The notes under the pieces are model-generated. The model searched no databases. It had not been told where the DNA came from and saw only the letters and a program-made list of their open reading frames with translations. A DNA stretch of 64,000 nt from Hemerocallis citrina (Eukaryota; Streptophyta; Magnoliopsida; Asparagales; Asphodelaceae). Position numbers and translations under genes: made by a program. Below, one piece after another: positions 1-10,504 of this stretch (within the stretch, counting starts at the first letter, position 1; each line of letters starts with the position of its first letter). The stretch is taken from positions 178,434,435 through 178,498,434 of the forward strand of contig CM030363.1 in the NCBI GenBank assembly GCA_017893485.1, read 5' to 3'.

Positions 1-540
1 ATAGCCTTCGCCGAGCCCTCCACTGCGAAGCTCCAACTCCAGTGGTGAGCTCCTCCACGGCACGAACCGATCGAGCCCATGCTTCCACCACCTCCGACGA
101 AGAACTCCACTCGTCGAGCTTCGAAGCTCCGACAACGAAGCTCCACCGTGGCCGAACTCACTCCGTCATCCTCCTCGACGAGCCACCACCTCATCCCTAC
201 AAAACTCCGAAGCCGAGCCCAAGCTTCCACCAGCTCGAGCGAACTTCCCCTTTCGACCTCGAGCGCTTACCAAGCTCGGCCCCATCGCCGTGCCAATCCA
301 CTCTCCTCGCCGAAGAGCTCCATCGAGCTCCATAGCTCCTCCCGCCTTCACGAGCGTCGACCCTGAAGCGTCGAGCTCCACGGCGCATGGAGAAGAGGCC
401 AGAGAGGGAGACGAAAGAGAGAGCAGGAGGCGGCGGGAGGGGACACTCGGAGAAGAGTCGAGGAAGGGGAAAGAAACAAGACGAAGAAGAAAAGAAGCAG
501 CGAGAAGGAGAAGCGAAGCAAGGAAAAAAAAAAAAAAAAG
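1..540. other. GC-rich low-complexity block, no gene recognised
   Basis: This stretch is rich in GAGCTC/GAAGCTC-like words and ends in a purine-rich run with a poly-A tract at about 522-538. Several overlapping reading frames are open on both strands, giving Ser/Arg/Glu-rich low-complexity peptides with no recognisable domain. That is expected from composition alone, so no gene is called. With the G-box cluster and AT-rich tail that follow, it could be a truncated LTR of an unidentified gypsy element. That is inference only. Confidence 0.4.
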
Positions 541-866
541 CCACGTGGCATGCCACGTGGCATCATCTCAGTGATCTGAGGTGCCGATCCGAGGTGCCGA
601 ACCGAAGTGCTGAAGTACCGATGCTGTAAATTGAGAAAAAAAGGGACCGACCAACACGATCCGTCCGATCGTCTCAAAATTTGCGTCGCGACACGATCGA
701 CGCTCAGGAACGCGCCACGTGTCCCGATCGTGATCTGCCTCACGATGCGCGCAGATCTGATCATGATGGACGGCCAGAAACGTGCCACGTGTCCAGATCG
801 TGATCTGCCTCACGATGCGTGCTCATCTGGTCATGATGGACGGCCAGAAATCTGCCACTTGTCCAG
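541..866. repeat. 70-bp tandem repeat with CACGTG boxes
   Basis: Two full copies and the start of a third copy of a 70-bp unit begin at 714, 784 and 854. Each opens with GCCACGTGTCC or a variant and ends in GATGGACGGCCAGAAA. Upstream, at 541-560, two more CCACGTGG palindromes lie 12 bp apart. CACGTG is the plant G-box core, so the block resembles a transcription-factor-binding U3 region of an LTR. No coding sequence is present. Confidence 0.6.
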
Positions 867-1186
867 GTAATATTTAAATTATTTATTTATTTATTTAATT
901 GTTTTTTTTATTTAAAAAATCCGAAAAAATAATTAAAAAATCGAAAAAATTAATTAAAAATTCTAAAAATAATTATTAATTCAGAAAAAATTATTTTTAA
1001 ATTCTGAAAAAATAATTATTAAATTAGAATAATTAATTAATATTTTTGACAATTAATTATTTAATTCGGAGAATGAATAAAAAATTCAAAAAAATGAGAA
1101 AAAATTCAGAAAAATCTGGAAAAATCACCAAAAATCCAGAAAATTCTGAGAATATTTTTGGGCATTTTACAAGCCCATAATAACAC
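867..1186. other. AT-rich degenerate stretch, no gene
   Basis: This stretch is dominated by degenerate repeats of AATTCAGAAAAAT and AATAATTAAAAA-like words. It has no open frame and no recognisable element end. It resembles the AT-rich interior of some gypsy LTRs, but no boundary can be fixed. Confidence 0.35.
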
Positions 1187-1932
1187 TGTTACACCCCGAG
1201 CAAGATTCCAAACTCCCTTAAGAACATCGATAAAATCCCGTACGCCATTAAAACAGTAAAACTACTCCTCAAAGGCTGATCAAACTCAGTCTTCGGGAGT
1301 GGGGAGCTCGTGATATGGCTAAAAATAGGATTAAATCGGGACCGTTCACATCGGACACGAATCTTAAAGCTCAGGGGTAAAACGGTAATTCCACATACAA
1401 ATGGGTCCGAAACGGGTACTGGGTCTCCTTCTCACAGATCCAATAACCCGCAAACAGATCCACCTCAACTGGGTACGGGTCCTAACCCGAAACACACCCA
1501 GTCCAGAAAAGATAGAATTAGGGTTTCTGATTAATCCAAATCAACAGCTCTGATTCACGTCTATCTTTTCACCGGGAATTAAGGGATTACATTCCTAATC
1601 TGATTACGAGGATTTTATGCCTTATCAGATCACGGGAATCACATTCCTTATCTGATCCCAACGGCGACTATAAATACCCCCCACCAATCTCTATTAAGAG
1701 GTAATCAATCTTTTTCTAGTTAAACGCTCTTTCATAATCATTTCTGGTTACTGACTTGAGCGTCGGAGGGTGCGTCGCCGGGATCAACCCCAGTGTCTCG
1801 CACTTCCTTGCAGGTGAACGGCAGGAGTCAACGGTCAAGCTCCGGCGGAACAGGTTAGGTGTTTGCTATTCAGGTTTTCCACGAACTCACAAATACTGTC
1901 TGTTTGCCCCCACACCGAATTTAGCGGCAACA
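1187..1932 (+). repeat. LTR of the Tat-type gypsy family (isolated copy)
   Basis: From about 1250 onward this aligns along its length with the LTRs at 31624-32358 and 45020-45753. Shared landmarks are CCATTAAAACAGTAAA, the GTGATATGGCTAAAAATAGG block, the TATAAATA box (here 1669-1676), the CTGACTTGAGCGTCGGAGGG block and the end TTTAGCGGCAACA. It starts TGTTACACCCC and ends CA. No primer site or internal region follows and a CACTA end abuts it, so it is a solo or truncated LTR. It is clearly more diverged than the other two, and no target duplication was found. Confidence 0.75.
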
Positions 1933-2105
1933 ACCGGCGTTTTAATAAAAAATGCCGATGAATATCATAATTCCCCGGCATTTTATAGAGGTCGCCGGTG
2001 TATAACCATCCTGTTTGACGCCCCATTCCTAGTCTCTTCCTTTCCCGGCATTTCTGGTAAAACGCCGGGGAATATACGCCGGTAAATCCATCGTGTGTTG
2101 TAGTG
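1933..2105 (-). mobile_element. CACTA (En/Spm) transposon terminal fragment
   Basis: The right edge reads ...TGTTGTAGTG, which on the minus strand is CACTACAACA, the diagnostic CACTA terminal inverted repeat. The 170 bp inside it carry several inverted copies of a GGCGTTTT / AAACGCCGGGG / CCCCGGCATTTT motif, as expected of CACTA subterminal repeats that bind the transposase. No transposase and no matching left end were found. The fragment stops at the LTR boundary at 1932/1933, so the element is truncated. Confidence 0.7.
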
Positions 2106-2137
2106 ATAATTATAAATACAATTAGGATTTTATAGAA

Positions 2138-2165
2138 ATACTACTACTACTACTACTACTACTAC

Positions 2166-2218
<53 letters not shown>

Positions 2219-2275
2219 GTACTAATAATAAGAGTAGTAGTAATAATAAAAGTAATAATAACAATAATAAGAATT
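2138..2275. repeat. (TAC)n-(TAA)n compound microsatellite
   Basis: A run of ACT triplets passes directly into a long run of AAT triplets and then degenerates into mixed AGT/AAT triplets. This is a simple-sequence repeat with no coding content. Confidence 0.9.
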
Positions 2276-3724
2276 GTATTAAAATATAAAATCATTGAAA
2301 ATAGTTACAATTACAATTACAATTATTGATCGACAACAGATTTTAATAGGAGATCCAATAATACATTTTAACAAAAGAATTTGAAAATAGAAAAATAATT
2401 TATATAAATTTTTAATACATAAAATACAAAAAAAATACGGGTTTGGAAAAACAGGGGTTACAATATATGTTGATAATATGGCTGTTTGGTTAAAAATAAT
2501 ATGAGTTGATGGCATTCTTGTAAATAAGATGAATATGCGAGTGGGAGGTGGGGGCCACGTGAAACAAGGACACAACAAGGTTGGCTGTTTACTATCGCTG
2601 ATGTGTCTTTCAAAGTGGGGGCCCACCTGCTGTTGCTTCCGCTGTACACTTCGCAAGGTGAGAGAGAAAGAGGTAAGTATATATGAATTGTGTCCTATAT
2701 CGGAAATCAACTTGAATAAAATAATATATAAATATAATTGCCTATGATCAAAAGTCACCAATTCGGTTAACCATCTTTTGAGAGGCAGCTTGTGGTGGGC
2801 AGTTGTACTATACTATAAATAATTTGTCTTCTAAATTGTATAAATTGTCTGAGCTAGGGGCAGGGGTGTTACAGGCGGTGATGAACCGAGTCGTCCCTCT
2901 GGTCGGGTCTAATTGACCCTCAGGACTCTCCTTCATGAGGGCTTTCATGGAGAAGGCTATGTGCATGTCAGTCGTGATTTGGAGCGATGTTAAGGGCTTG
3001 CAGAATGTCGCCTTCGAAATTTCAAAATTCTACCTTGGTGAACGGTACCTCTCCATCACGGTGGACCCTTGGTGCTGATCGGCTTGAAGCGGTGTGGATT
3101 TTTTTCTATTGACGGGGAGGAGAATCCCTTCGCCCCCTTCGGGAGGCGGGCCTTCAGGGAGAACGGCTCCTCTGACGTCTCCGGTGTTCTAAATGATGGA
3201 CCTCGTCACGGGATCGTCTCTCATTCAAATGGGTTCGGAAGTCGATCCCTTGTTGGCGGTTGACGATGATTTAACGGAGTTCTCTTGACCCCTGAGGACC
3301 TTACGAGGTCATTGAGTCGGTGGAAGGATTGTGGACCGAGATATGATCATGGAGATGATGTTGTTCTTGACAGCTTCGACGAGAGCCCCCCGGCGCGGCC
3401 CCTCTAGACATGGGACGAGCCTGTTAGGGAGGTGGCTGTACAAGTTGAGGCTGCTGAACTTGTTCATCTTATTGAGTGGGTACAACTTGAAGTGGAGGAG
3501 GTGGAGGAAGTGGGGTGGCTCTTCGGCTCGACACCGACGCCTTCTCATTTTCTTTTGGAAGCATGGCTGGAAACTACTTTCGCCGACGAGTATGGTCAGA
3601 TTGATTTTTTTATTCCCACAAACAGCGTCAATATGTTGCTGCTAATTTTGGAGTAGGAACAAATAGATGATTCGTGAATTCTTCTAGAACCAATAAGAGC
3701 TAACATTCTTACTACTTGCTTATG
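2276..3724. other. Unassigned sequence, no supported gene
   Basis: Open frames here are short (up to about 160 codons) and lack recognisable motifs. At 2875-3660 the composition becomes GC-richer and more codon-like, with frames that end in stops or shift. This could be a decayed retroelement interior belonging to the inverted LTR remnant just downstream, but no diagnostic motif was seen. Confidence 0.35.
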
Positions 3725-4235
3725 TTAACCGTGCTCAACGCTGCTGCTGACCTGTAAAAAGTTCGAAACACCGGGATTGATCCCTCTGACGAACCATCCA
3801 ATGCTCAAGTTAGTAATTTGAAAGATTATGAAATAGATTTTTTGAGAAAGATACTGATTACCTTTTTTATGGTGGGGGTAGAGGGGTATTTATAGTCACA
3901 TTTGGAAAAATTTAAAGATAATCATTTCTCTCTAATCCTAAGTGTTTTGGATAAGAAATGGAGTTTAAATTCCTTCATGATAAGAGATTTGGTTTAAACC
4001 GTCTCTTAGAGATAATCATGAATTTAAATAACTCTTTAAATGACCTGAGTTTATTTATAATGGGCTGTCACCCTAACCTAGTAAGGCAGACTCGTTTTAG
4101 ATTATTGGGCTTAAAAAAACCCAGTTCCCATTTTTGAACCCGTTTGTAGTGAAAATTACTGTTTTACCCCTGAGAGCTTTGAGATTTATGCTCGATTTAA
4201 ATCGTCCCGATTTGGTTCTATTTCTAGCCATATCA
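3725..4235 (-). repeat. Decayed Tat-type LTR, inverted orientation
   Basis: Read on the minus strand, this carries the landmarks of the Tat LTR family in order: a version of the GTGATATGGCTAAAAATAGG block (about 4215-4235), the GACCGTCC-like and ACGGGT segments, a GGGTATTTATAG TATA region on the plus strand (about 3885), then CTTGAGCGTCGGAGGG and GGGATCAACCCCGGTGT-like blocks near 3760-3810. Divergence and indels are extensive. It is the oldest of the four LTR copies in the window. Confidence 0.65.
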
Positions 4236-5058
4236 GTTAATGTGCACCGAACATGGATGGGATTCATGATTTGGCCTTCTCGGTGGTGGTTGTTGATAAT
4301 TTGTACGGATTGCTAGCAACATCTTTGTTGCATGGGGAAAGGAAGCTCCAATGTGTTGGGTTTATGTCTTGCATACCAGGTTCGTCAAGAAAAGAAGACA
4401 TGCGAAGCGAGAAGATGTTTCGAAATGAATATTGGCAGAAAAAGGGAGCATCAACTTAGGGAACAGTCGACTACAAAGGATTGCAGTTGAGCGACATGTT
4501 CGGGTGTACTATCTGTTTTGACTGAGTACATTGCAGTCGACTGCCATTTTGGGTAGTTGACCGCCATTTTGGGTAGTTGACCTCAACTGTGAAGCGGTAG
4601 CAAATGGGTATTAGATCTAGGTGATCTGATTGAAGCCCAACTTCTTCTCCAAGTTAGATTGTATGGTTCTTATCATATAATTATCTCTTCAAGAAAATTG
4701 GACAGTTATTATATCAAGAATACAACCTAGTATTTCTCAAGATCTCTATGTATATCATTGTAAGAGTCTTAATGAAGTAGAGGCACAAAATAGAGAGTAT
4801 TTCATCTGAGAGGTTTTCCATTATAAACAGTAAGTATCGTATGGTGAGCCTTGAGAGATAGATGAGTTCTTGATGAAAGTGGTTGTAAGTCTTGTATCTT
4901 TTCTAGTTGAGTAATATATTGGTTATTCCTCTCCCGGATTAGGGTTCGCCCTAACTGGGACAAAATTGTGCGCTTTTGTATATTTGGTTTAATATACTAT
5001 TTGCTTTGCGGTTTATTCGTAGTGATCGTGTCGCAAAACTCAGTAAGAACTCCTAACA
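4236..5058 (+). repeat. Probable 5' LTR region of a decayed Copia element
   Basis: The end (…CCTAACA at 5058) immediately precedes a tRNA-Met primer-binding site, so this is the 3' part of a 5' LTR. The LTR start could not be fixed. The region carries CAGTCGAC boxes at 4464 and 4534 and related GTAGTTGACC boxes at 4554 and 4574. These fall on a 20-bp period and recall the paired palindromes of the Athila element further right. Nothing here is coding. Confidence 0.55.
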
Positions 5059-5060
5059 AG

Positions 5061-5073
5061 TGGTATCCGAGCA
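5061..5073 (+). other. Copia primer-binding site (tRNA-Met)
   Basis: TGGTATCCGAGCA differs by one base from the classic plant Copia primer site TGGTATCAGAGC, which is complementary to the 3' end of initiator tRNA-Met. It lies 2 bp after the LTR end and just before the gag reading frame. Confidence 0.8.
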
Positions 5074-8000
5074 TCAGGTTGCAATAACGGGTTACTTGAG
5101 ATATCAGTCCACGAAGATCAAGCAGATCGACATCGACGGTCAGATAATTTTTTATCTCTGGAAGGTGGCCATGCATGACGCATTGATTCAACTAGGGGTT
5201 TCAAAAAATACCATATTACCGTACCATACCGTACCATACCATTACCATACCATATATTACCGAAATCTTGGTAATACCATACCGAAATCTCGGTATTGTA
5301 CCATACCGAAATTATATGGTATGGTACTGGTACCCAATACTGATACCATGGTATACCGTACCATACCAAGTAATTAATATATATTTAATTTAATTTTTAT
5401 ATTTAAAAATTCATGCCCAGACCTATGTCCATGCCCATTTTTCTTATTTTTTTTTCAAATTTTCACCCTAGTTATACTACTACTTCAATTATTCTTCCTT
5501 TTTTTTCCTTCTTCCTTTTTTTCTTCTTTGAATCTAGGACACATGCACTGATTGACTGACGCACTACGCTGCCGAAGCACCACACTGTCGCGACGCCACC
5601 TACCTTCTTCAGCCCCCATCGGCACGGTATTGTTAGAGGATTTTTTTCGACTAATTAGGAAAACTTTAGAGTTTAGTTAGTGTATTAATATAAGATCCAA
5701 CTTCTTCTTGTTCTTGTTGGGTTTTCTTGAGATATTGCGTATTATTATTCACAAGTAATTAGGAATTTAGGATGTAAAAGATCTTTTGATTTGATTTATC
5801 AAATTGATTTTTGTGTTTTTTAGGAGTATTTTTTTGACTGGTTAATATAGGTGAAATGTTATTTATGTAGTATATTTGTATCATAATCCTGAAATTGATT
5901 TATATATGAATCTACTAAATGAGATACATACTACAAAAAAAAGGAGTAGAACAATACACAGAAATGAAAGAACCATCAAATATCATGAATGTTATGAAAG
6001 AAAAATAACAATACTGTTGTCATTCTTTATATATGAATCTTCTTAATTTCATGTATTGTTGTCATTCTTTCTCTATATGCTGAAGCTATCCAATTATATC
6101 TAATCAAGCATATTGCAGAATGTTGAATCTAATAGAGTAGCATATTGAATCAATCATATTGCAGAATGCTGAAACTAATTTTCATACATAAAGATACATT
6201 ATATTGAAACTTATACATCTTTGAAATTGTACAACAATAAAGTCTACAACCCTGATTTGTTGTTTGGCCTGGGTGGATTAAGAATTGGGCAGAAAAGGTC
6301 TTTAGCTAATTCTTTTATTGAGGGTTAAACTATTTAGGGGATGAGAAGGTGACGTTATGTTTTTTTATCCATGATCTTAAATTTTGTGTCGATTCTTTAT
6401 CACTATATCAGGTGATGTATGTTTGTTTGTGAGGATAATTTTTTTATGTGAATCTGTTTTTCGTTAATCAGTTGAACTGTAGGTTTTTGTATACTATTTG
6501 TGCTGGTGTTTCTTTGTTCTTTTATATGTTTAATTTGTTTTGAGTGAGAATTCTAGAACTTTTTGAAAGGAACATGCCTGAAGATATAAGTTATTTCAAT
6601 GGAGTTTTGTGATAATTTCTTCCTTTATTGTTAAACATAAACTTATATTATTTGGTACTGCTGGTGATTGGGCTCTAGAAACACAGATGTTAGACTAAAT
6701 TATGAACAGTTAGCTGAGTCTTGTTTGAGAATTGACATTGGCTGATTATTGAAACTTCTTCGTATATATATATATATATAATTATTTATGTTGAAACTTC
6801 TTCATATATATATATTTTTATTTATGTTGAGCTTATTTATCCTTCTTTTGTCATTTATATGAAGGTTAATTTTTTAAGCTAATTGATGTCCGGTAGTACA
6901 ATGGTATTACCAATACCGTACCAATATTCCGGTAGTACCGAACTCGGTAGTACCAAAAACATGGCACAGTAATGGTAGAGAAATTTGTGTACCAAGTATT
7001 CCGGTACGGTAGACGGTAGAGTAATGATGATACGGTACGGTATGGTATACCACCCCTAGATTCAACAGAGCTTGAATCTAGCCCTAGAAAGAGATAAAGG
7101 GAGACCATTCAGTATAAACCAGGATCATTAGGAGGAGCATTGTTCAGAAGCCTTGAGTTTAATCCGGCTGTCATTGATGAACGACATCAGGTGCAGGAGA
7201 AGCACAATGAGTCTGTGGACGAGACTCAGAACTGACTACTCGGAATCATCATCATAGGATTATATGCAGTGGAAGAGCAATTGTGCTGTTTGTCAATGAA
7301 AGAACATATGCTCTTCAAGATCATGCAGTGGAGTTCAATACGGAGTTATCTGAACTGCAGATGATAAACCCAAATGATCTAGAGACTTTCAACTTAATAT
7401 ATTCACTGTCAGATTCATACAAGCATATTATAATCACCATGCTAGACAGAAAATCTACCAATGGGAAGTTTTTGGTAGCTAGTGTGATCGAGGGCTTGGA
7501 GGATGATGAAATTAGGAAGGAGAGTCAGAAATTGGCATTTATTTTTGGGAGTTGTTTGACTGTGGATTGTACTTTAATTGGAAGGGTAGTGCCTATAAGG
7601 ATGGGTTTCGTTGCCACCATTGCAGAAAGATTGAGTATTATAAGAAAAATTGTTGCAAGCAGTTGAATTAGATGGGTACCAACCTAGTCACCACTGCTGA
7701 ATCATGTGATAACTTAGATTTTCTTCTCGTTTTAAGTTCTTTAGATATGGATTCTAGCTGATTTCTTGATTCAGATATTTTTTCTCATATTTACTCCAAG
7801 AATGAAATGTTTTCTACTTACAAGTCTACAACAGGTCGTTGTTTGAGAACATAGATTTGTAAGATTAGTGACGTAGTGTGTGAGGAAACAATTGAGTTGG
7901 AGATGTTAGACAAAAAAATGTACACATTAGAGAAGGTCATGCATATTTTTTTGTTGCAACGGAGCCTATATCCATGATAATTCTGGAAGCACTGGGCTGC
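5074..8000 (+). pseudogene. Copia gag-protease remnant, split by a hAT insertion
   Basis: The frame after the primer site gives a typical Copia gag start (…FYLWKVAMHDALIQL…) up to 5192. It is interrupted by the hAT element and resumes at 7067. Residues translated from 7283-7666 resemble the gag UBN2 region (…LIYSLSDSYKHIIITML…). A zinc-knuckle-like CHHC…CC follows, then a protease-like LDS…SH motif with surrounding stops near 7760. Beyond about 8000 nothing is recognisable, and integrase, RT and RNase H are absent. Multiple stops and shifts make it non-functional. The family assignment rests on gag plus the tRNA-Met site. Confidence 0.7.
5193..7058. mobile_element. Non-autonomous hAT element inserted in Copia gag
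   Basis: Both ends begin TAGGGGT read inward (5193 on the plus strand, 7058 on the minus). They are flanked by a perfect 8-bp duplication, GATTCAAC (5185-5192 and 7059-7066), the hAT target-site length. Both subterminal regions are packed with ACCGTACC/ACCATACC/GGTACGGTA words in inverted orientation, as hAT transposase-binding regions often are. The 1.4-kb interior is AT-rich, holds no transposase frame, and includes a short (AT)n tract near 6765-6782. Confidence 0.85.
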
Positions 8001-8852
8001 AGGTAGACAATTCGATGTGGAGTTCTATCAATTTGGGGCAGTCGTCATAAATTGATGAGGTGAAAGATGGGTATTACGAAAAAATCAGCAGAATCTCTAC
8101 CAGTTTTGTGGGAATTGAAAAACTCACATGAATGTTTTGAAGCCCTGCGTTCCTAAAGCATTATATAGTTTACCGCCACTAGAATCACTGAAGCGAAACT
8201 AGGATGTTCAAATATCGTCGGGAGGTGGAGATTGCCTCGAGGTAGGAGTTCGCATGGAGGGTGGCATTAAAGCTGGTACAAAAACCTAATATCCGGACCC
8301 GACCCGAACGCGACATTGGACCGGAACCGACCCAATCTATACAAGTTCGGGTCCAGATCCTAAACTAAGACTCGATGCACTTACAGGTCCAAGTTCGGGT
8401 CCTCTCAAAATAGACCCGACCCGAGTCCGGATCAGTTAAAAAATACCCCCATAAATATGAAATTTGAATAATATAGGGATATACATGCAAATAGTAATTG
8501 TTGAAGATAGATGTGTAAATATAATATTTATTCATATACTTAAGTGCAAAAATTGTTTGAACCGTAGGTTATCAGGTGAAAAAATACTGAAATGCAAATA
8601 TTTATTTCCCGCTACTGGACCTGATGGGTAGGTTTTTTTTAAATAGGACGTGGACCCGGACCCGTTCTCGCAAGTTGATGAACACATTATTATTCACTTT
8701 TTAGAGCAATAATCTTAATATAATTAGACATTTAAAAGCTCTCTATATGGTATTTAACTCCTATTTTCTCTTTTCCATAGGAAACAGCTTATAGCAGCAA
8801 AACGAAGCAGATTTAGGACTTCAAGAATAATACACAGCAAACTGCAGAGGAT

Positions 8853-9731
8853 CAGTCGACTGGTTCCTCAACCAGGAGACTGAACAAGAGAAGCTGATTT
8901 TCCACAACTATCGACACAGTCGACTTACTCTCAAAGACAGTCGACTGGTATGATCAAAGGTGAAATCTACATAAGTCTCGACTCAGTCGACTGGTTTGAA
9001 GACAAGTCGACTGGTCTGCGGCGGAGTAAACAGATAAGATATTCGAAGATACACCTGAATCTGATTTCAAATCTATTTGAATCAAGATTTTATACAGCGA
9101 ATCAAATCTAAAGACAGGGTATTTTCCAAGTGAACAGATAAGGAAAGAAAGGAGAAAAGAGAAAGATATTAATCATCAAATCAAATAAAGAAGGATCTTC
9201 CTGAAAAAGGGGAAACCCTAATTCTCAGCCGTGTTCTATAAATATCAGAATACCATCTCCAGAACGACTCTCTCTCTCTCCGCTCTCTCAACTCCACAAC
9301 TCCATCCAAGGATCATCAAATCTATCTCGTGGACGCAACTTAATCAGAGAGTTCCCAACCATCAAGTCATCAACCCGTGCTTCACTCCATCAACATCGAA
9401 GAAGGAGAGAGAAGATCCAGCATCCAGAAGGCAGTCGACTGTGTGACAGACAGTCGACCATATTGCCGGAATCCATTAGTTTATTTCTTCTTCTCTCTTT
9501 ATTCTTTTATGTTGATCATGTATTTGAACTTGTTAAGCAATAAAAGTATTATTATGTGGAACTAATTTCATAGTTGGGTAGATCGAAACCGTAGTTATGT
9601 AGTGCTATATTCTTCTGAGATCTTCTAATTACTTATTGATTGAATCTGGTTGAATTTACATGGATTAATGGTCATCAAACTTGGATCTTGAAGTCTGAGA
9701 GCAGTCGACTGAGGTGAGAGCCAGTCGACTG
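8853..9731. repeat. Paired CAGTCGACTG palindromes (LTR set)
   Basis: CAGTCGACTG or a one- to two-base variant occurs as pairs: 8917/8938, 8984/9004, 9432/9451 and 9702/9722. At 8853 the partner 20 bp on is degenerate (CAGGAGACTG). Start-to-start distances are 19-21 bp and the 9-11 bp spacers differ in sequence. The boxes flank the promoter: three pairs lie upstream of the TATA box, one lies after the leader, and one lies in U5. They are repeated in the 3' LTR at about 17262-18121. Their role is unknown. Confidence 0.9.
9237..9244 (+). promoter_or_regulatory. Athila LTR TATA box
   Basis: TATAAATA, followed by a CT-rich leader (CGACTCTCTCTCTC) about 25-40 bp downstream, matches a plant RNA polymerase II core promoter. 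The start of R is therefore expected near 9265-9275. The same box is at 17646-17653 in the 3' LTR. Confidence 0.6.
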
Positions 9732-10391
9732 ACATACAGCACGTGAGAATATCAAGTTTATGTTATCATTTATCTAAATCTGTTATATGAAGCATATTGA
9801 GACGACCGAATCTCGTGCCCATAATTTGTAACAAAGGAATCTTTAGGGGTTCTTGGTTCAATCAACTTAGAGGATCTAGATCTGATACCAATTTCTAGAA
9901 CTTTAAGTGTTTGTTCGTTTCCACTGTTCTTATGTTTTCTCTAAGTATGACTTAGTAGATACCATGCTAAAATACTTAGGGGAAGAAACGAATTAGAGTA
10001 GATACCATGCCTAATTCTTGGCTTAGGGAAACAATACTTTAAGGAGTAGATACCATGCCCTTGAAGTGAACAACATGAGTAATTGGAAGTAAATTCAGAA
10101 GGTTACTTAGCATTACTAACTATTGGTGGAAATCAACAACCCAACTATTCAAGAGATATTTGTGATTCAAACTCATCTTTCTTAGTTTAATCTTTTTAAT
10201 TCTTTTAGATTTCTACAACAACCCTTCATCATTTATTATTAGTTTTATTGATTAGTAAGTTGAAGACTACAATCTCTGTGGGATCGACCCTTGCTATTAC
10301 TACGATTCGATTCGTGCACTTGCGAGGTTTTTATAATTTGTGTCTAGTTTTATCTATTTATTTAGGTATCTAGATTCCAACAACAAGTTTT

Positions 10392-10410
10392 TGGCGCCGT
10401 TGCCGGGGAT
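10392..10410 (+). other. Athila primer-binding site (tRNA-Asp type)
   Basis: TGGCGCCGTTGCCGGGGAT starts six bases after the LTR end. It is the canonical Athila-lineage primer site, complementary to the 3' end of tRNA-Asp. Confidence 0.9.
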
Positions 10411-10504
10411 TGTTTAGTATTTTAACTTACAAGTCAGTAGAATTTTATTAGTTTTTCTTTTCTTTTATTAATACTTTTTCTTTTAGGTTACAGGACTTCG
10501 GTGA

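Larger units (their letters stand above)
8676..10385 (+). repeat. Athila 5' LTR
   Basis: This LTR runs from TGATGAACAC to CAACA. A TATA box lies at 9237-9244 and an AATAAA signal at 9539-9544, setting approximate U3-R-U5 limits. It contains nine clear CAGTCGACTG-type boxes at 8853, 8917, 8938, 8984, 9004, 9432, 9451, 9702 and 9722. Another notable internal repeat is GAGTAGATACCATGC, present in three forms between about 9953 and 10050. Confidence 0.95.

Noticed and set aside
42..813. Overlapping Ser/Arg/Glu-rich open frames on both strands
   Set aside because: Low-complexity GC-rich DNA gives open frames by composition. No domain, no consistent frame and no splice or start context.
2279..2761. 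160-codon minus-strand frame
   Set aside because: AT-rich, hydrophobic low-information peptide with no motif. It runs next to a microsatellite.
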